Source of the DNA: a gamma proteobacterium HTCC2207
GTDB lineage: Bacteria > Pseudomonadota > Gammaproteobacteria > Pseudomonadales > Porticoccaceae
NCBI GenBank assembly: GCA_000153445.1
Contig: CH672396.1
Coordinates: 33,668 to 97,667 of the forward strand
Direction of reading: 5' to 3'
Length of the DNA stretch: 64,000 nucleotides
In this document: positions 18,492-27,719 of the stretch, in pieces
How the letters are laid out: every line of letters starts with the position of its first letter
How positions within the stretch are numbered: the stretch's first letter is position 1
Notes under the pieces: model-generated
Databases searched by the model: none
Told to the model about the DNA's origin: nothing
What the model saw: the letters and a program-made list of their open reading frames with translations, nothing else
Translations under genes and position numbers: made by a program

Positions 18492-19882
18492 TTTGCACCA
18501 TTGGGCCGGCAACAGACTCGCTGGAAATGTTAGAAAATCTGGCCAACGCAGGTATGAATGTAGCGCGACTCAATATGTCTCACGGCACTCATGAGTCTCA
18601 CCGCAAGGTGATCGATGCGATTCGCGTGCTCAACCGCAAACTCAATCACCCTATTGCCGTTCTGCTCGACACCCAGGGCCCCGAAATTCGCACCGGTGAT
18701 CTAGCCAATGATCTGCATCTCAACGATGGTGATACCATCTCGATCGTCGCCCGCGGTGCCGAAGATGTGGAATCTTCTTCAATCCATATCAATTATGAAG
18801 ATCTGATTACCGATGTGGGTATTGGCGACATTATCACTGTAGACAATGGCCTGATTAACTTAGAAGTACTGAGCAAAGAAGAGCGCGTTATGCAGTGCAA
18901 GGTGCTCGATGGCGGCCTACTGAAGAGTAAACGTCATGTGAACCTGCCGGGTATTCGCGTCAATCTGCCGGCTATCACTGACAAAGATCGTCGAGACATT
19001 GAATTTGGCATGTCTCTGGATGTCGATTTTATTGCCCTCTCGTTTGTCCGTCAGGCTGAAGATATTCACGAACTGCGGGAACTGCTCGGCGACAAAGCCG
19101 ATACGATTAAAGTGATCGCTAAATTGGAAGACCAGGAAGCGATAACCAATATGGTCGAGATTATCGCTGCCGCCGATGGCGTTATGGTGGCCCGTGGGGA
19201 TCTAGGCGTTGAGGTTCCCCTCGAAGTGTTGCCGCGGATTCAGCGGCGTATTCTGCGCACCTGCGCGGAAATGGGTACCCGGGCAATTGTTGCAACCCAT
19301 ATGCTTGAGTCAATGATCGAAAACCCCAATCCCACCCGTGCCGAAGTGACTGATGTGGCCAATGCGGTTTATGAAGAAGCGGATGCCATTATGCTCTCTG
19401 GCGAAACCACCGTGGGCAAGTACCCGGTTAAGTGCGTCGAAATTCTAGATCGTATTGCTCGCTCCACAGAAAGCAGTCGCGGTCTCAGGTTTACCGATAA
19501 CCTCGCTATCGAAGGCGATAAACAACAGATCGCTCAAGCGGCAGTAAATCTTGCCGAGGCGATCTCGGCAAAGGCGATTATTGTGCCCACCAAACGTGGC
19601 CGCATGGCTAATCGTGTCACTAACTGTCACCCCCAAGAGTCAATTATCTGCGCCTTTACCAACAGCGGCGCCACAAGACGTCAGTTAGTAATGAATCGCA
19701 ACGTACTTAGCTATCAAATTGATTTTGGTAAAGATTCCGATTCCACTCTGGCTGCAGCCGCGGCGATTATGATTAAACGCGATGAGTTTTCGCCGGAAGA
19801 TCGAGTTGTGGTTATTTCAGACACCCTGGCGGGCGATGGTATTGAAGCGATTCAGATTCGTCAGATTGCTGATCTGCTGTAA
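18473..19882 (+). CDS. pyk: Pyruvate kinase
   Basis: Transfers phosphate from phosphoenolpyruvate to ADP in the last step of glycolysis. The N-terminus TKIICTIGPATDS, LDTQGPEIRTGDL, the active-site MVARGDLGVEVPLE and ATHMLESM, and the MLSGETTVGKYP segment are all present. Length is 469 residues, with a C-terminal regulatory domain. It resembles the PykF type. The ATG at 18473 overlaps fau by 19 bp, an unusual pairing that suggests coupled translation. A perfect hairpin follows the stop. Confidence 0.95.
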   Translation: MRKTKIICTIGPATDSLEMLENLANAGMNVARLNMSHGTHESHRKVIDAIRVLNRKLNHPIAVLLDTQGPEIRTGDLANDLHLNDGDTISIVARGAEDVESSSIHINYEDLITDVGIGDIITVDNGLINLEVLSKEERVMQCKVLDGGLLKSKRHVNLPGIRVNLPAITDKDRRDIEFGMSLDVDFIALSFVRQAEDIHELRELLGDKADTIKVIAKLEDQEAITNMVEIIAAADGVMVARGDLGVEVPLEVLPRIQRRILRTCAEMGTRAIVATHMLESMIENPNPTRAEVTDVANAVYEEADAIMLSGETTVGKYPVKCVEILDRIARSTESSRGLRFTDNLAIEGDKQQIAQAAVNLAEAISAKAIIVPTKRGRMANRVTNCHPQESIICAFTNSGATRRQLVMNRNVLSYQIDFGKDSDSTLAAAAAIMIKRDEFSPEDRVVVISDTLAGDGIEAIQIRQIADLL

Positions 19883-19893
19883 AGAGATTAGAT

Positions 19894-19925
19894 ATTCGGC
19901 CCCTAGAAAAATCTAAGGGCCGAAT
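19894..19925. terminator. Bidirectional hairpin between convergent pyk and ilvA
   Basis: Arms 19894-19907 and 19912-19925 (ATTCGGCCCCTAGA and TCTAAGGGCCGAAT) form a 14-bp stem with one mismatch and an AAAA loop. No run of T follows on either strand, so it is not a textbook intrinsic terminator. It may protect both 3' ends. Confidence 0.55.
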
Positions 19926-19941
19926 CGAAAGAGTTAAAAGC

Positions 19942-21456
19942 TTAAGAGCCAAGAAAAAACTGGTAGGCCTCATTCTCAGTTTCGTTAACATAGTGGTAAC
20001 CCAGATTATCGAGAAAACCTGATAGCGTCTTAAGATCTTTCTTAGACGCCTGAATACCCACCAGCACACGACCAAAAGCCGAGCCATGGTTGCGGTAATG
20101 AAACATTGAAATATTAAACCCGCCACCCAGCTGAGTAAGGAAGTTCAACAGCGCGCCGGGGCGCTCAGGAAACTCAAAGCGAAAAACCTGCTCTTCTCCC
20201 ACCTGAGGTGAACGCCCTCCGACCATATGACGAATATGAGATTTAGCCACTTCATTGTCGGTCATATCGGCGACCGTATAGCCCTGCTTACGTAGCTCAG
20301 CCACCAGCTGATGGCGATCCTCATCATCAACCACCTGAGCGCCAACAAAGATATGCGCCTTATTGGCATCGCTAAAGCGATAATTAAATTCAGAGATATT
20401 GCGCTTGTGCATAGCCTTGCAAAACAACTTAAAGCTGCCCGGCTTTTCATCGATGGTCACTGCCAATACGGCTTCGCGTTTTTCACCAATTTCGGTGCGC
20501 TCAGAAATATAGCGCAGTCGATCAAAATCTATATTGGCGCCACACTGAACGGACAGCAATGTCTGTCCCTCCACAGCCTCGCGCTCGACATATTTTTTCA
20601 GACCGGCCAAACCCATAGCACCAGACGGCTCACAAATTGCGCGAGTATCACTGTAGACATCTTTGATCGCCGCACAAATTTCATCCGTGCTTACAGTGAT
20701 CACTTCATCTACCAAATCTTTCAGCAAACGGAATGTCTCTTTACCAATTTGCGCAACGGCAGTGCCGTCGGCAAAGATACCCACTTCCTTTAAGCGCACT
20801 CGCCGGCCAGCCTTTAGCGCAGCATCAAGGCAGGCACTGTCGTTGGCTTCGACGGCAATAATTTTCACATTCGGACGCACATATTTAACATAGGCCGCCA
20901 CACCGGCACAGAGACCGCCACCGCCAACAGCAATAAAAATCACATCCAGATCGCCCGGTAATTGACGCAAAATCTCCATGCCAATGGTGCCCTGCCCAGC
21001 AATGACATCCGGATCGTCAAATGGATGGATATAAACCAAACCTTTCTCTTCGACCAGCTTTTGCGCATGAGCAGATGCGGCATCATAGTTGTCGCCCACC
21101 AAAACCACTTTGGCGCCGCGAGCACGCACTGCATCCACCTTAATTTGCGGAGTCGTTTTCGGCATCACAATGGTGGCTTTAACCCCCATCTTTTTTGATG
21201 CCAGAGCCAGACCCTGGGCATGATTTCCCGCCGACGCTGCAATCACACCGGTGGCGCGCTGCTGATCGGTAAGCTGGCGCAACTTGTTATAAGCACCGCG
21301 CAACTTAAACGAGAATACCGGCTGCAGGTCTTCGCGCTTTAGCAGCACATTATTATTCAGGCGCTGCGAAAGCAGTGGCGCAGGATCAATCGGCGTTTCG
21401 ATCACCAGATCATAGATACGCGCGTCGAGAATTTTTTTCACATACTTCTGTGGCAT
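19942..21456 (-). CDS. ilvA: Threonine ammonia-lyase (biosynthetic)
   Basis: PLP enzyme that deaminates threonine to 2-oxobutyrate, first step toward isoleucine. Catalytic domain: the PLP lysine in SFKLRGAYNKLRQL (about residue 55), the SAGNHAQGLAL loop, and the glycine-rich phosphate cradle AVGGGGLCAG. Two ACT-like regulatory repeats follow (about residues 330-504, for example EFPERPGALLNFLTQLG), where isoleucine and valine act. Length is 504 residues, as for the E. coli enzyme. It diverges from rpiA, with which it shares a 145-bp spacer. Confidence 0.95.
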   Translation of the reverse strand: MPQKYVKKILDARIYDLVIETPIDPAPLLSQRLNNNVLLKREDLQPVFSFKLRGAYNKLRQLTDQQRATGVIAASAGNHAQGLALASKKMGVKATIVMPKTTPQIKVDAVRARGAKVVLVGDNYDAASAHAQKLVEEKGLVYIHPFDDPDVIAGQGTIGMEILRQLPGDLDVIFIAVGGGGLCAGVAAYVKYVRPNVKIIAVEANDSACLDAALKAGRRVRLKEVGIFADGTAVAQIGKETFRLLKDLVDEVITVSTDEICAAIKDVYSDTRAICEPSGAMGLAGLKKYVEREAVEGQTLLSVQCGANIDFDRLRYISERTEIGEKREAVLAVTIDEKPGSFKLFCKAMHKRNISEFNYRFSDANKAHIFVGAQVVDDEDRHQLVAELRKQGYTVADMTDNEVAKSHIRHMVGGRSPQVGEEQVFRFEFPERPGALLNFLTQLGGGFNISMFHYRNHGSAFGRVLVGIQASKKDLKTLSGFLDNLGYHYVNETENEAYQFFLGS

Positions 21457-21534
21457 GGAAAGTCCATAAATTGAGTCTGAAGAATCAATGGTAAGTTGAT
21501 ACGCCTATTTACGCCAGCCTGAAAGCGATGAATC

Positions 21535-21562
21535 TGTTTTATTGCGCTTATCACCGTATAAT
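21535..21562 (+). promoter_or_regulatory. Probable rpiA promoter
   Basis: Perfect -10 TATAAT at 21557-21562. The -35 region 21535-21540 reads TGTTTT, a poor match at 16-bp spacing. The expected start near 21569 leaves a leader of about 33 nt before the GTG start of rpiA. Confidence 0.5.
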
Positions 21563-21601
21563 TGCGCCCTTACAAAAACAAATAACGGTCGAGGTTATAA
21601 G

Positions 21602-22282
21602 GTGGATCAGAATCAATTAAAACTCGCGGTAGCTGCCGCTGCAGTAGAGTACACATTAAGTAAGATCAACCCCGATAGTATTGTTGGAATTGGTACGGGG
21701 TCAACCGCCAACTGCTTTATCGACCTACTCGCCGAACATAAGAATAGCTTTCAAGCTGCAGTGGCAAGCTCTGATGCTTCAGCTGAGCGCTTGCGCGGCC
21801 ATGGAATAGAGGTTATCGAACTGAATGCAGCAGCAGAAATTACCATTTATATCGATGGCGCCGACGAAGCCAACCCCCACCTTGAGCTAATCAAAGGTGG
21901 CGGTGCCGCATTGACCAGAGAGAAAATTGTCACTGCGGTGGCCAATGAATTTGTCTGCATCGCCGATGAAAGCAAGTGGGTCGACTTTCTTGGTCAGTTC
22001 CCGCTGCCAGTAGAAGTTATTCCGATGGCCCGCAGTCATGTTGCCAGAGAATTGGTCAAGTTGGGCGGCGACCCAGTGTGGCGTGAGAACGTGATCACCG
22101 ACAATGGCAATCAAATTCTCGATGTGCACCACCTCTATCCTGTTGCATCTGCTCAGGCTCTGGAAGAAAAAATTAATCAAATCACCGGTGTGGTTACCAA
22201 TGGCTTCTTTGCTCTTAAAGCAGCTGATGTATTATTTTTGGCAACCCAGCAGGGTATTGTCACTCACTACCCAAAAGCATAG
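21602..22282 (+). CDS. rpiA: Ribose-5-phosphate isomerase A
   Basis: Interconverts ribose-5-phosphate and ribulose-5-phosphate in the pentose phosphate pathway. Visible motifs: [15 protein letters not shown] (phosphate loop), [27 protein letters not shown] (catalytic Asp, Glu and Lys), and [11 protein letters not shown]. The start is GTG with GAGG at 21591-21594; this gives 226 residues beginning [17 protein letters not shown], matching the family, whereas the upstream TTG at 21542 does not. The next gene is a sugar kinase 18 bp downstream. Confidence 0.95.
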   Translation: MDQNQLKLAVAAAAVEYTLSKINPDSIVGIGTGSTANCFIDLLAEHKNSFQAAVASSDASAERLRGHGIEVIELNAAAEITIYIDGADEANPHLELIKGGGAALTREKIVTAVANEFVCIADESKWVDFLGQFPLPVEVIPMARSHVARELVKLGGDPVWRENVITDNGNQILDVHHLYPVASAQALEEKINQITGVVTNGFFALKAADVLFLATQQGIVTHYPKA

Positions 22283-22300
22283 ACAGCGGCGATTAAAACA

Positions 22301-23311
22301 ATGAAAAAATATCACGTCTGTGGTCTTGGTAATGCCTTGGTCGATACAGAAATTGAAGTCAGCGAAAAAAACCTCAAGGACCTGGGAATTGAAAAAGGCT
22401 TGATGACTCTAGTGGATGAAGAGCGTCAGCATTTTCTACAGAATAACCTCAGTGATCATCTGGTGATGTCGAAGCGCGCCTGTGGTGGTTCCGCAGCAAA
22501 CACGGTTATTTCTTTGAGCCAGTTTGGCGGCAAAGGCTTTTTATCCTGCAAAGTGGCAGACGATGAAAATGGTCAGTTCTATATGCAGGATCTGATTGAT
22601 AACGGCGTCGACTACAATGCAGATGCGCAGATTTCTCAGGGCATTACCGGAAAATGTCTGGTGATGATCACCGATGATGCCGATCGCACCATGAATACTT
22701 TTCTCGGCATCAGTTCGGAACTCGCCACTACCGATATTGACGCCAGTGCCATAAAGAATTCGGAATACCTTTATATTGAGGGCTATTTAGTCACGGGAGA
22801 GAGTTCACTAAATGCTGTTCTTGAGGCCTGTGATATCGCCCGGCAGGCAGGCACTAAAATCGCACTGAGCTTGTCGGATCCGGGTATTGTCGAGTATTTT
22901 CGCGACGCTCTAAAAAGTATTGTTGGCGATGGTGTTGACCTGCTGTTTTGCAACGAACAGGAAGCGCTGAGCTGGTGTCAAACCGACGATTTGGATCGGG
23001 CCTTAGAACAGTTGCAGAACAGCGCAGCGCAATTCGCCGTGACGCTCGGCAGCGAAGGGGCAGTGGTATTTGATGGCAGCGATTATCTACGCGCGCCGGC
23101 ACAGCCAATTACCGCAGTGGATACCAATGGCGCAGGTGATATGTTTGCTGGGGCCTACCTCTACGGAATCACTCAGGGTTACTCCTGCCTGTCCGCAGCG
23201 GTATTTGCCAATCGCGCGGCCAGCGCCGTTGTCGGCCAATATGGTCCGCGGTTACACAGCGCTGAATATGACGGTCTTAAGGAAGGACTAAAGTCATTTC
23301 TGGGTGCGTAA
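22301..23311 (+). CDS. PfkB-family carbohydrate/adenosine-type kinase
   Basis: Ribokinase-fold kinase, 336 residues. The N-terminal GLGNALVDTEIEV and CGGSAANTVISLSQFGG form the substrate pocket. The C-terminal DTNGAGDMFAGA carries the catalytic Asp and the anion hole. The text resembles the adenosine kinase subgroup, but the substrate cannot be fixed from sequence; ribose or another nucleoside is possible. It sits 18 bp after rpiA, which suggests a pentose or nucleoside connection. Its TAA is directly followed by the stop of the convergent GGDEF-EAL gene, with no spacer. Confidence 0.85.
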   Translation: MKKYHVCGLGNALVDTEIEVSEKNLKDLGIEKGLMTLVDEERQHFLQNNLSDHLVMSKRACGGSAANTVISLSQFGGKGFLSCKVADDENGQFYMQDLIDNGVDYNADAQISQGITGKCLVMITDDADRTMNTFLGISSELATTDIDASAIKNSEYLYIEGYLVTGESSLNAVLEACDIARQAGTKIALSLSDPGIVEYFRDALKSIVGDGVDLLFCNEQEALSWCQTDDLDRALEQLQNSAAQFAVTLGSEGAVVFDGSDYLRAPAQPITAVDTNGAGDMFAGAYLYGITQGYSCLSAAVFANRAASAVVGQYGPRLHSAEYDGLKEGLKSFLGA

Positions 23312-25885
23312 TCAGCGCCTGATTTGGTCCAGCGGCTGCGGATGCTGAAAGAGAAAACCCTGCAGGTAATCGACACCAATTTTCTTTAGCAAGCGCAGCT
23401 GATTTTCGTTCTCTACGCCCTCAGCCACAGTAGTGACACCCATAATGTGACCCAGATGGTTGATCGTACTGACCACGGAATAGTCCACATCGCTATTTTC
23501 CATGGTGTGAATAAAACTTGAATCAATCTTCAAACAATCGATCGGCAATTCCTTTAAATAGGCAAATGACGACAGCCCACTGCCAAAATCATCCAGTGCA
23601 ATCGACACACCCACAGAGCGCAATGTTGAGATCAAACGCTTAGCCTCCTGAAGATGTTTGACCGCAGCAGTCTCGGTGATTTCAAACTGAAACTGTTTTG
23701 GCGAGATTCCGGTGTCACTAAAACCTCTTAGAATATAGTCAATCGCATTCTCATCTCCCACCGTGGTGCCCGAGAGATTAACCGAGAGCAATGGCAGCGC
23801 CGAACCTTGAGCCTGCAGGCGCTGAAGAAATTTTAGCGAGTGGCTAAATACCCATTTATCCAGATCATCAATCAGCGAGAAATGTTCAGCGCCGGGAATA
23901 AACTCTGAAGGTGGTAAAATAGTGCCGTCACTTTCGCGCATGCGCACCAGCACCTCATAACACTTCGCCGTTGTCGCGCTACCCTGTAACGGCACAATTG
24001 GCTGAGCAAATAATGTAAAGCGATCTTCGTCTAGGGCCGAGACGATTTTGGGCATGCTGGTGGCAAGACTGCGCCGTCGCGCAACCTCTTCGTTAAATGA
24101 TTGAAAGTGAATTTTATTTCGGCCCTTGTCTCGAGCTGTGGCGCAGGAAGAGCCTGCAGAAATCATCAAATCTATATCGGAGAGCGCTGTGTTATCGATC
24201 AGTATGGCGCCAATACTCGCGCCAATTTTTAATACCTCGCCCTCCCAGGGAACCCGCAACTCTTTGACCTCAGCCAGAATACGCTCCGCCAGCATTCTCG
24301 ATTTATCGTAATTAACCCTATGTATCAGCAGGGCAAATTCGTCATTGCCAATGCGTGCGGTTATATCGCTGGGGCCAGCCAGTCTAATCAGTAACTGAGC
24401 AAATTCTTTTAGCAACTCGTCACCGGCGGTATGCCCGCTGGTATCGTTGATCACTGAGAAGTTATACAGATCAATATAGAGAAGGGCATGGGTTGCCCCT
24501 TCATGGCGAGCAATCTCAACGGCTTTTTGAATGTGCTTAGAGAGTGATGCGCGGTTCGGCAATCCGGTGAGAGAATCATGCATTGACTGCCATTGCAGGC
24601 GACTGGAAACCCGACGCGCTTCACTGAGAAGCCTAAAGATAACCAGACACTTAACAATACGACCCATGGCGTCGCGCAATGGAAATGCCGACACCGAAAC
24701 ACTTACCGGTGCTGCGCCACGAACTTTTAATAATAGGGACTGATTAGACTCCACATTAAGAGCCTTGTTTAAGGCATCCTGAACCGGCGTTTCGGCAATA
24801 CCTGTGTCTTCGTTCGCCAGAGGCATGACAGTATGAATTTGTACCGGCTTGGATTTATCCAGTTTAAGGCCCAATAGCTGTTCGGCAATCGGGTTCATTT
24901 CTAATACAAAACCCTCGGCATCTACAAGGACTACAGCGTCTGCAATATGTTTTGAAGTAAGATCATAAAGCTCTCCGCGATTAATAAGTTCCTCGGCCTG
25001 CTGACTGACCTGAGTACAATCATTGCAGAGAATAATTAGCTGGTCCTGATCGGCCGCCGAATAAAATAGTTTGATATCCAAATAGCGACTTTCACCATGG
25101 CAGGTGGCAGCAAGGATATAACCCTGACTATGCTGAGCGGCAAGAGTATTAATGTTTTCAACAAGATCCAGACCTTGCATTTCATCGAGGCCGGGGAATA
25201 GAGTTCGCACTGAACAGCCGAGTAATAGTTCACTGCTGTAGCCAAATAGCGTCTCAGCGGCAGCGCTAATCTGAGAGATAAAACCAAATTGATCAGCGAT
25301 CATATAAGCAGAGTTTTTATCCACAACAAATGCTTCGAGTTGTTGATCGATTAATTCGACGCTTTTTGGTTTTGTACTACTTTTTGTACTACTTTCTTCA
25401 CCATTCTTCAGGCCAAGACTATTCAGAGCGCTAGTGTCTGAGAGGGGTTTTCTGTCAATGACGTTTTTTGTCGCAGCCTGGAGACTAAAGCGGATCAGGC
25501 AGTAGTTGTTGGAACCATCGTCGTAGGCGGTCATAGACACCCCCAGCAGCGAACAACTGTCTCGGGGAAAAGCCTCAGCAAATTGATCTAGCAGTGTATT
25601 GTCCGCTGGCCGCTGAAAACTACTGGTGCCGGAAGCACTTATAATTTGATGTAACTCTCCAGAGAAGTCACTGCCCAACAACACTGGAAATAGCGCGTAG
25701 AAACGCTTGCCTTGAGACTGACCTGAAGAGACCTGACAGAAGTCCGCGGCCTTGCGATCAATCATTACCACTCTGAGATTGCGGTCTACAACCATCACGC
25801 CGCCCTGCAAGCGCGCCGCAATCAGAGCCCGACTTAACTCGGACCCTGCTCCACCAACTCCTGTTACGTGGAATATATCATTCAT
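23312..25885 (-). CDS. PAS-GGDEF-EAL cyclic-di-GMP signalling protein
   Basis: 857 residues, predicted cytoplasmic. There are PAS-like sensor regions: about residues 20-140, 180-300 and 305-420. The GGDEF domain starts at SMHDSLTGLPNRAS; its active-site loop reads GNDEF instead of GGDEF, which may lower cyclase activity. The EAL domain from about 610 carries EVL, NLSG, FEITE, ALDDFGSG, CLKIDSSF and VAEGVE, so catalytic and metal residues for c-di-GMP hydrolysis are kept. Net phosphodiesterase activity is therefore likely (inference). A 12-bp in-frame duplication (25371-25394) gives a repeated STK in the linker. The next gene upstream is of unknown function. Confidence 0.9.
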   Translation of the reverse strand: MNDIFHVTGVGGAGSELSRALIAARLQGGVMVVDRNLRVVMIDRKAADFCQVSSGQSQGKRFYALFPVLLGSDFSGELHQIISASGTSSFQRPADNTLLDQFAEAFPRDSCSLLGVSMTAYDDGSNNYCLIRFSLQAATKNVIDRKPLSDTSALNSLGLKNGEESSTKSSTKPKSVELIDQQLEAFVVDKNSAYMIADQFGFISQISAAAETLFGYSSELLLGCSVRTLFPGLDEMQGLDLVENINTLAAQHSQGYILAATCHGESRYLDIKLFYSAADQDQLIILCNDCTQVSQQAEELINRGELYDLTSKHIADAVVLVDAEGFVLEMNPIAEQLLGLKLDKSKPVQIHTVMPLANEDTGIAETPVQDALNKALNVESNQSLLLKVRGAAPVSVSVSAFPLRDAMGRIVKCLVIFRLLSEARRVSSRLQWQSMHDSLTGLPNRASLSKHIQKAVEIARHEGATHALLYIDLYNFSVINDTSGHTAGDELLKEFAQLLIRLAGPSDITARIGNDEFALLIHRVNYDKSRMLAERILAEVKELRVPWEGEVLKIGASIGAILIDNTALSDIDLMISAGSSCATARDKGRNKIHFQSFNEEVARRRSLATSMPKIVSALDEDRFTLFAQPIVPLQGSATTAKCYEVLVRMRESDGTILPPSEFIPGAEHFSLIDDLDKWVFSHSLKFLQRLQAQGSALPLLSVNLSGTTVGDENAIDYILRGFSDTGISPKQFQFEITETAAVKHLQEAKRLISTLRSVGVSIALDDFGSGLSSFAYLKELPIDCLKIDSSFIHTMENSDVDYSVVSTINHLGHIMGVTTVAEGVENENQLRLLKKIGVDYLQGFLFQHPQPLDQIRR

Positions 25886-25940
25886 CCGTTTTATACCTTT
25901 TATAGGCGCCTTTACTGCGACCTTTTATGCCACATCAAAC

Positions 25941-27011
25941 TTATCCCTGAGAGAGCAACTCCCGAAGATCGATAATCGCCGCATTGGCACGACTGATATA
26001 AGAGGCCATCACTAGAGAGTGATTAGCGAGTAGACCAAAACCTTCACCATTAACAATCATTGGCGCATTGACTGGCTGCTGACTCATTTCCAGCTCACGG
26101 ATAATCTGCTGCAAACTGGTAATCGCATTTTTACGCTGCAGCACATCGGCGAAGTCCACTTCCATAGCCTTTAAAAAGTGCAGCAGAGCCCAGGTAGTGC
26201 CGCGCGCTTCGTAGAACACGTTATCAATCTCAAACCATCCGGTTTTAACAACGATTTCCTTCGCGGTCTGCGTCGACTGGCGACCTGCAGCGTCACCGGA
26301 GAGATCAGTATTGATACGCCGTTGACCAACACTGGCGGAGAGTCGCTGGGAGAGGCTGCCAAGTCGGGTTTCAACAGTACTCAGCCAGTAGCGCAGGTTA
26401 TCAGCTCGGGCAAAAAATTGTGCATCAGGGGCCTGTGTATCGGCGAGTCGCTCGAGATAGCTACGAAAATATTGCTGGCCCTCGGCGTATTCTGATTCTG
26501 GCCATGGCACAGCCCAACGACTGTGATCTATGTGCAGTCGCGGCTCGGCGATAGCCAGATCTCGATCTTCAGTTGACTGGGATTGGGAGCGACTGAAGGC
26601 TTCTCGATTAGCTTTGCTGAGGTCGCGAATCTGTACCAGCACTCCGAACTCCCAGCTGGGGATGTTATCCAACCAAACGCCGGGAGGCATCATGTCATTG
26701 CTCAGAAAACCACCGGGCTTTTCCAGCAGTACTTCGATGGTATGAATCAATGTTGCGGTAGTGGTCGCACCTACCACCAGAGGCTTGCCAACGAGCGCTT
26801 TCTCCGCCTCGCCACGCACATCAAAAAGGCCGGGCTCGTTACTCCAATACCAACCCAGTCCGAGCAACAACAACCCTACAACCAACAAACTAGTCAATGT
26901 ATAACGCAGGTAAGCCGGTCTCTGGTTATCAACGTAGCCATCAGTTATTTTTTCTGAGGCATCGAGAAAGGGTCTTTGCCCAACGGTTTTAATGCGACGC
27001 CAGAATCTCAT
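25941..27011 (-). CDS. DUF2333 family membrane protein
   Basis: 356 residues with one transmembrane helix (about 37-56, LTSLLVVGLLLLGLGWYW) and a large, probably periplasmic domain rich in helices. Family marks include TLIHTIEVLLEKPGGFLSND, MPPGVWLDNIPSWEFGVLVQ and YEARGTTWALLHFLKAM. No function is known for DUF2333. Its ATG overlaps the copper chaperone stop by 4 bp, so the two are translated together; a role in envelope metal handling is only a guess. Confidence 0.85.
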   Translation of the reverse strand: MRFWRRIKTVGQRPFLDASEKITDGYVDNQRPAYLRYTLTSLLVVGLLLLGLGWYWSNEPGLFDVRGEAEKALVGKPLVVGATTTATLIHTIEVLLEKPGGFLSNDMMPPGVWLDNIPSWEFGVLVQIRDLSKANREAFSRSQSQSTEDRDLAIAEPRLHIDHSRWAVPWPESEYAEGQQYFRSYLERLADTQAPDAQFFARADNLRYWLSTVETRLGSLSQRLSASVGQRRINTDLSGDAAGRQSTQTAKEIVVKTGWFEIDNVFYEARGTTWALLHFLKAMEVDFADVLQRKNAITSLQQIIRELEMSQQPVNAPMIVNGEGFGLLANHSLVMASYISRANAAIIDLRELLSQG

Positions 27012-27538
27012 TTGTGCATACCATCTTTATGCATATTGTGCATGTCATGACCTGAGTGATCGTGCATCGAATGATCATGGGCCTTCTCCGCAGCAGCGGC
27101 TTTCTTAAACAAGCTGCGCACCTCAGCAGTTATTTCAATAGCGCCGCAGTCTTCGGTCTGTAAACTCATATCATGGGTTTCACCCGCCACCAATGCAGTT
27201 TCTACACCGAGTAACATGAGATGAAATCCACCAGGTTGCAGTACAAGGGTTTCACCCGATGCAACTGTCACCGCAGTAACCCGACGCATTTTCATCATGC
27301 CGTCGCTCATCAACTGCTGATGGATCTCCAGCTTCGCCGCCATGGCTGAACTGCCGCCGATAATTGAACAGGCTTTGTCATGCTTATTGGTTACCGACAA
27401 ATAGGCTGCGGTTGCCGTTCGCCCTGGAGGCATAACACGCATATAGGCGTCTTCCACCGAGAAGCCCGAGGCGCTTGCCGCCAGCCCCAATGGCATGGAG
27501 AGACAAAAAACAAAACAATAGACTAATCGAGTATTCAT
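27008..27538 (-). CDS. Periplasmic copper chaperone (PCu(A)C family)
   Basis: 176 residues with a signal peptide (TRLVYCFVFCLSMPLGLAA). The PCuAC domain has the expected copper ligands: MRVMPPGRTATAAYLSV, LEIHQQLMSDGMMKMR and the FHLMLLG segment with His and Met. The tail is rich in His, Met and Asp (HDHSMHDHSGHDMHNMHKDG), a likely extra metal sink. Such proteins deliver Cu(I) to cytochrome oxidase or buffer periplasmic copper. AAGGA lies five bases before the ATG. Confidence 0.92.
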   Translation of the reverse strand: MNTRLVYCFVFCLSMPLGLAASASGFSVEDAYMRVMPPGRTATAAYLSVTNKHDKACSIIGGSSAMAAKLEIHQQLMSDGMMKMRRVTAVTVASGETLVLQPGGFHLMLLGVETALVAGETHDMSLQTEDCGAIEITAEVRSLFKKAAAAEKAHDHSMHDHSGHDMHNMHKDGMHK

Positions 27539-27719
27539 AGGATTCCTTATCGAAACTATAGCATGTGATCAAAAAGTTGACCGCAAACCGGTATTATTGA
27601 TCTAGCCTAAATCGCGCCAGTTAAAGAATTGAAATCAGTTTAGCGCGCAGCTGCGTATCTCTCTGCATTATACTAGAGTCATTTGAAAATACAGTCATGA
27701 ATAACTGAGCGGAAAGGCT

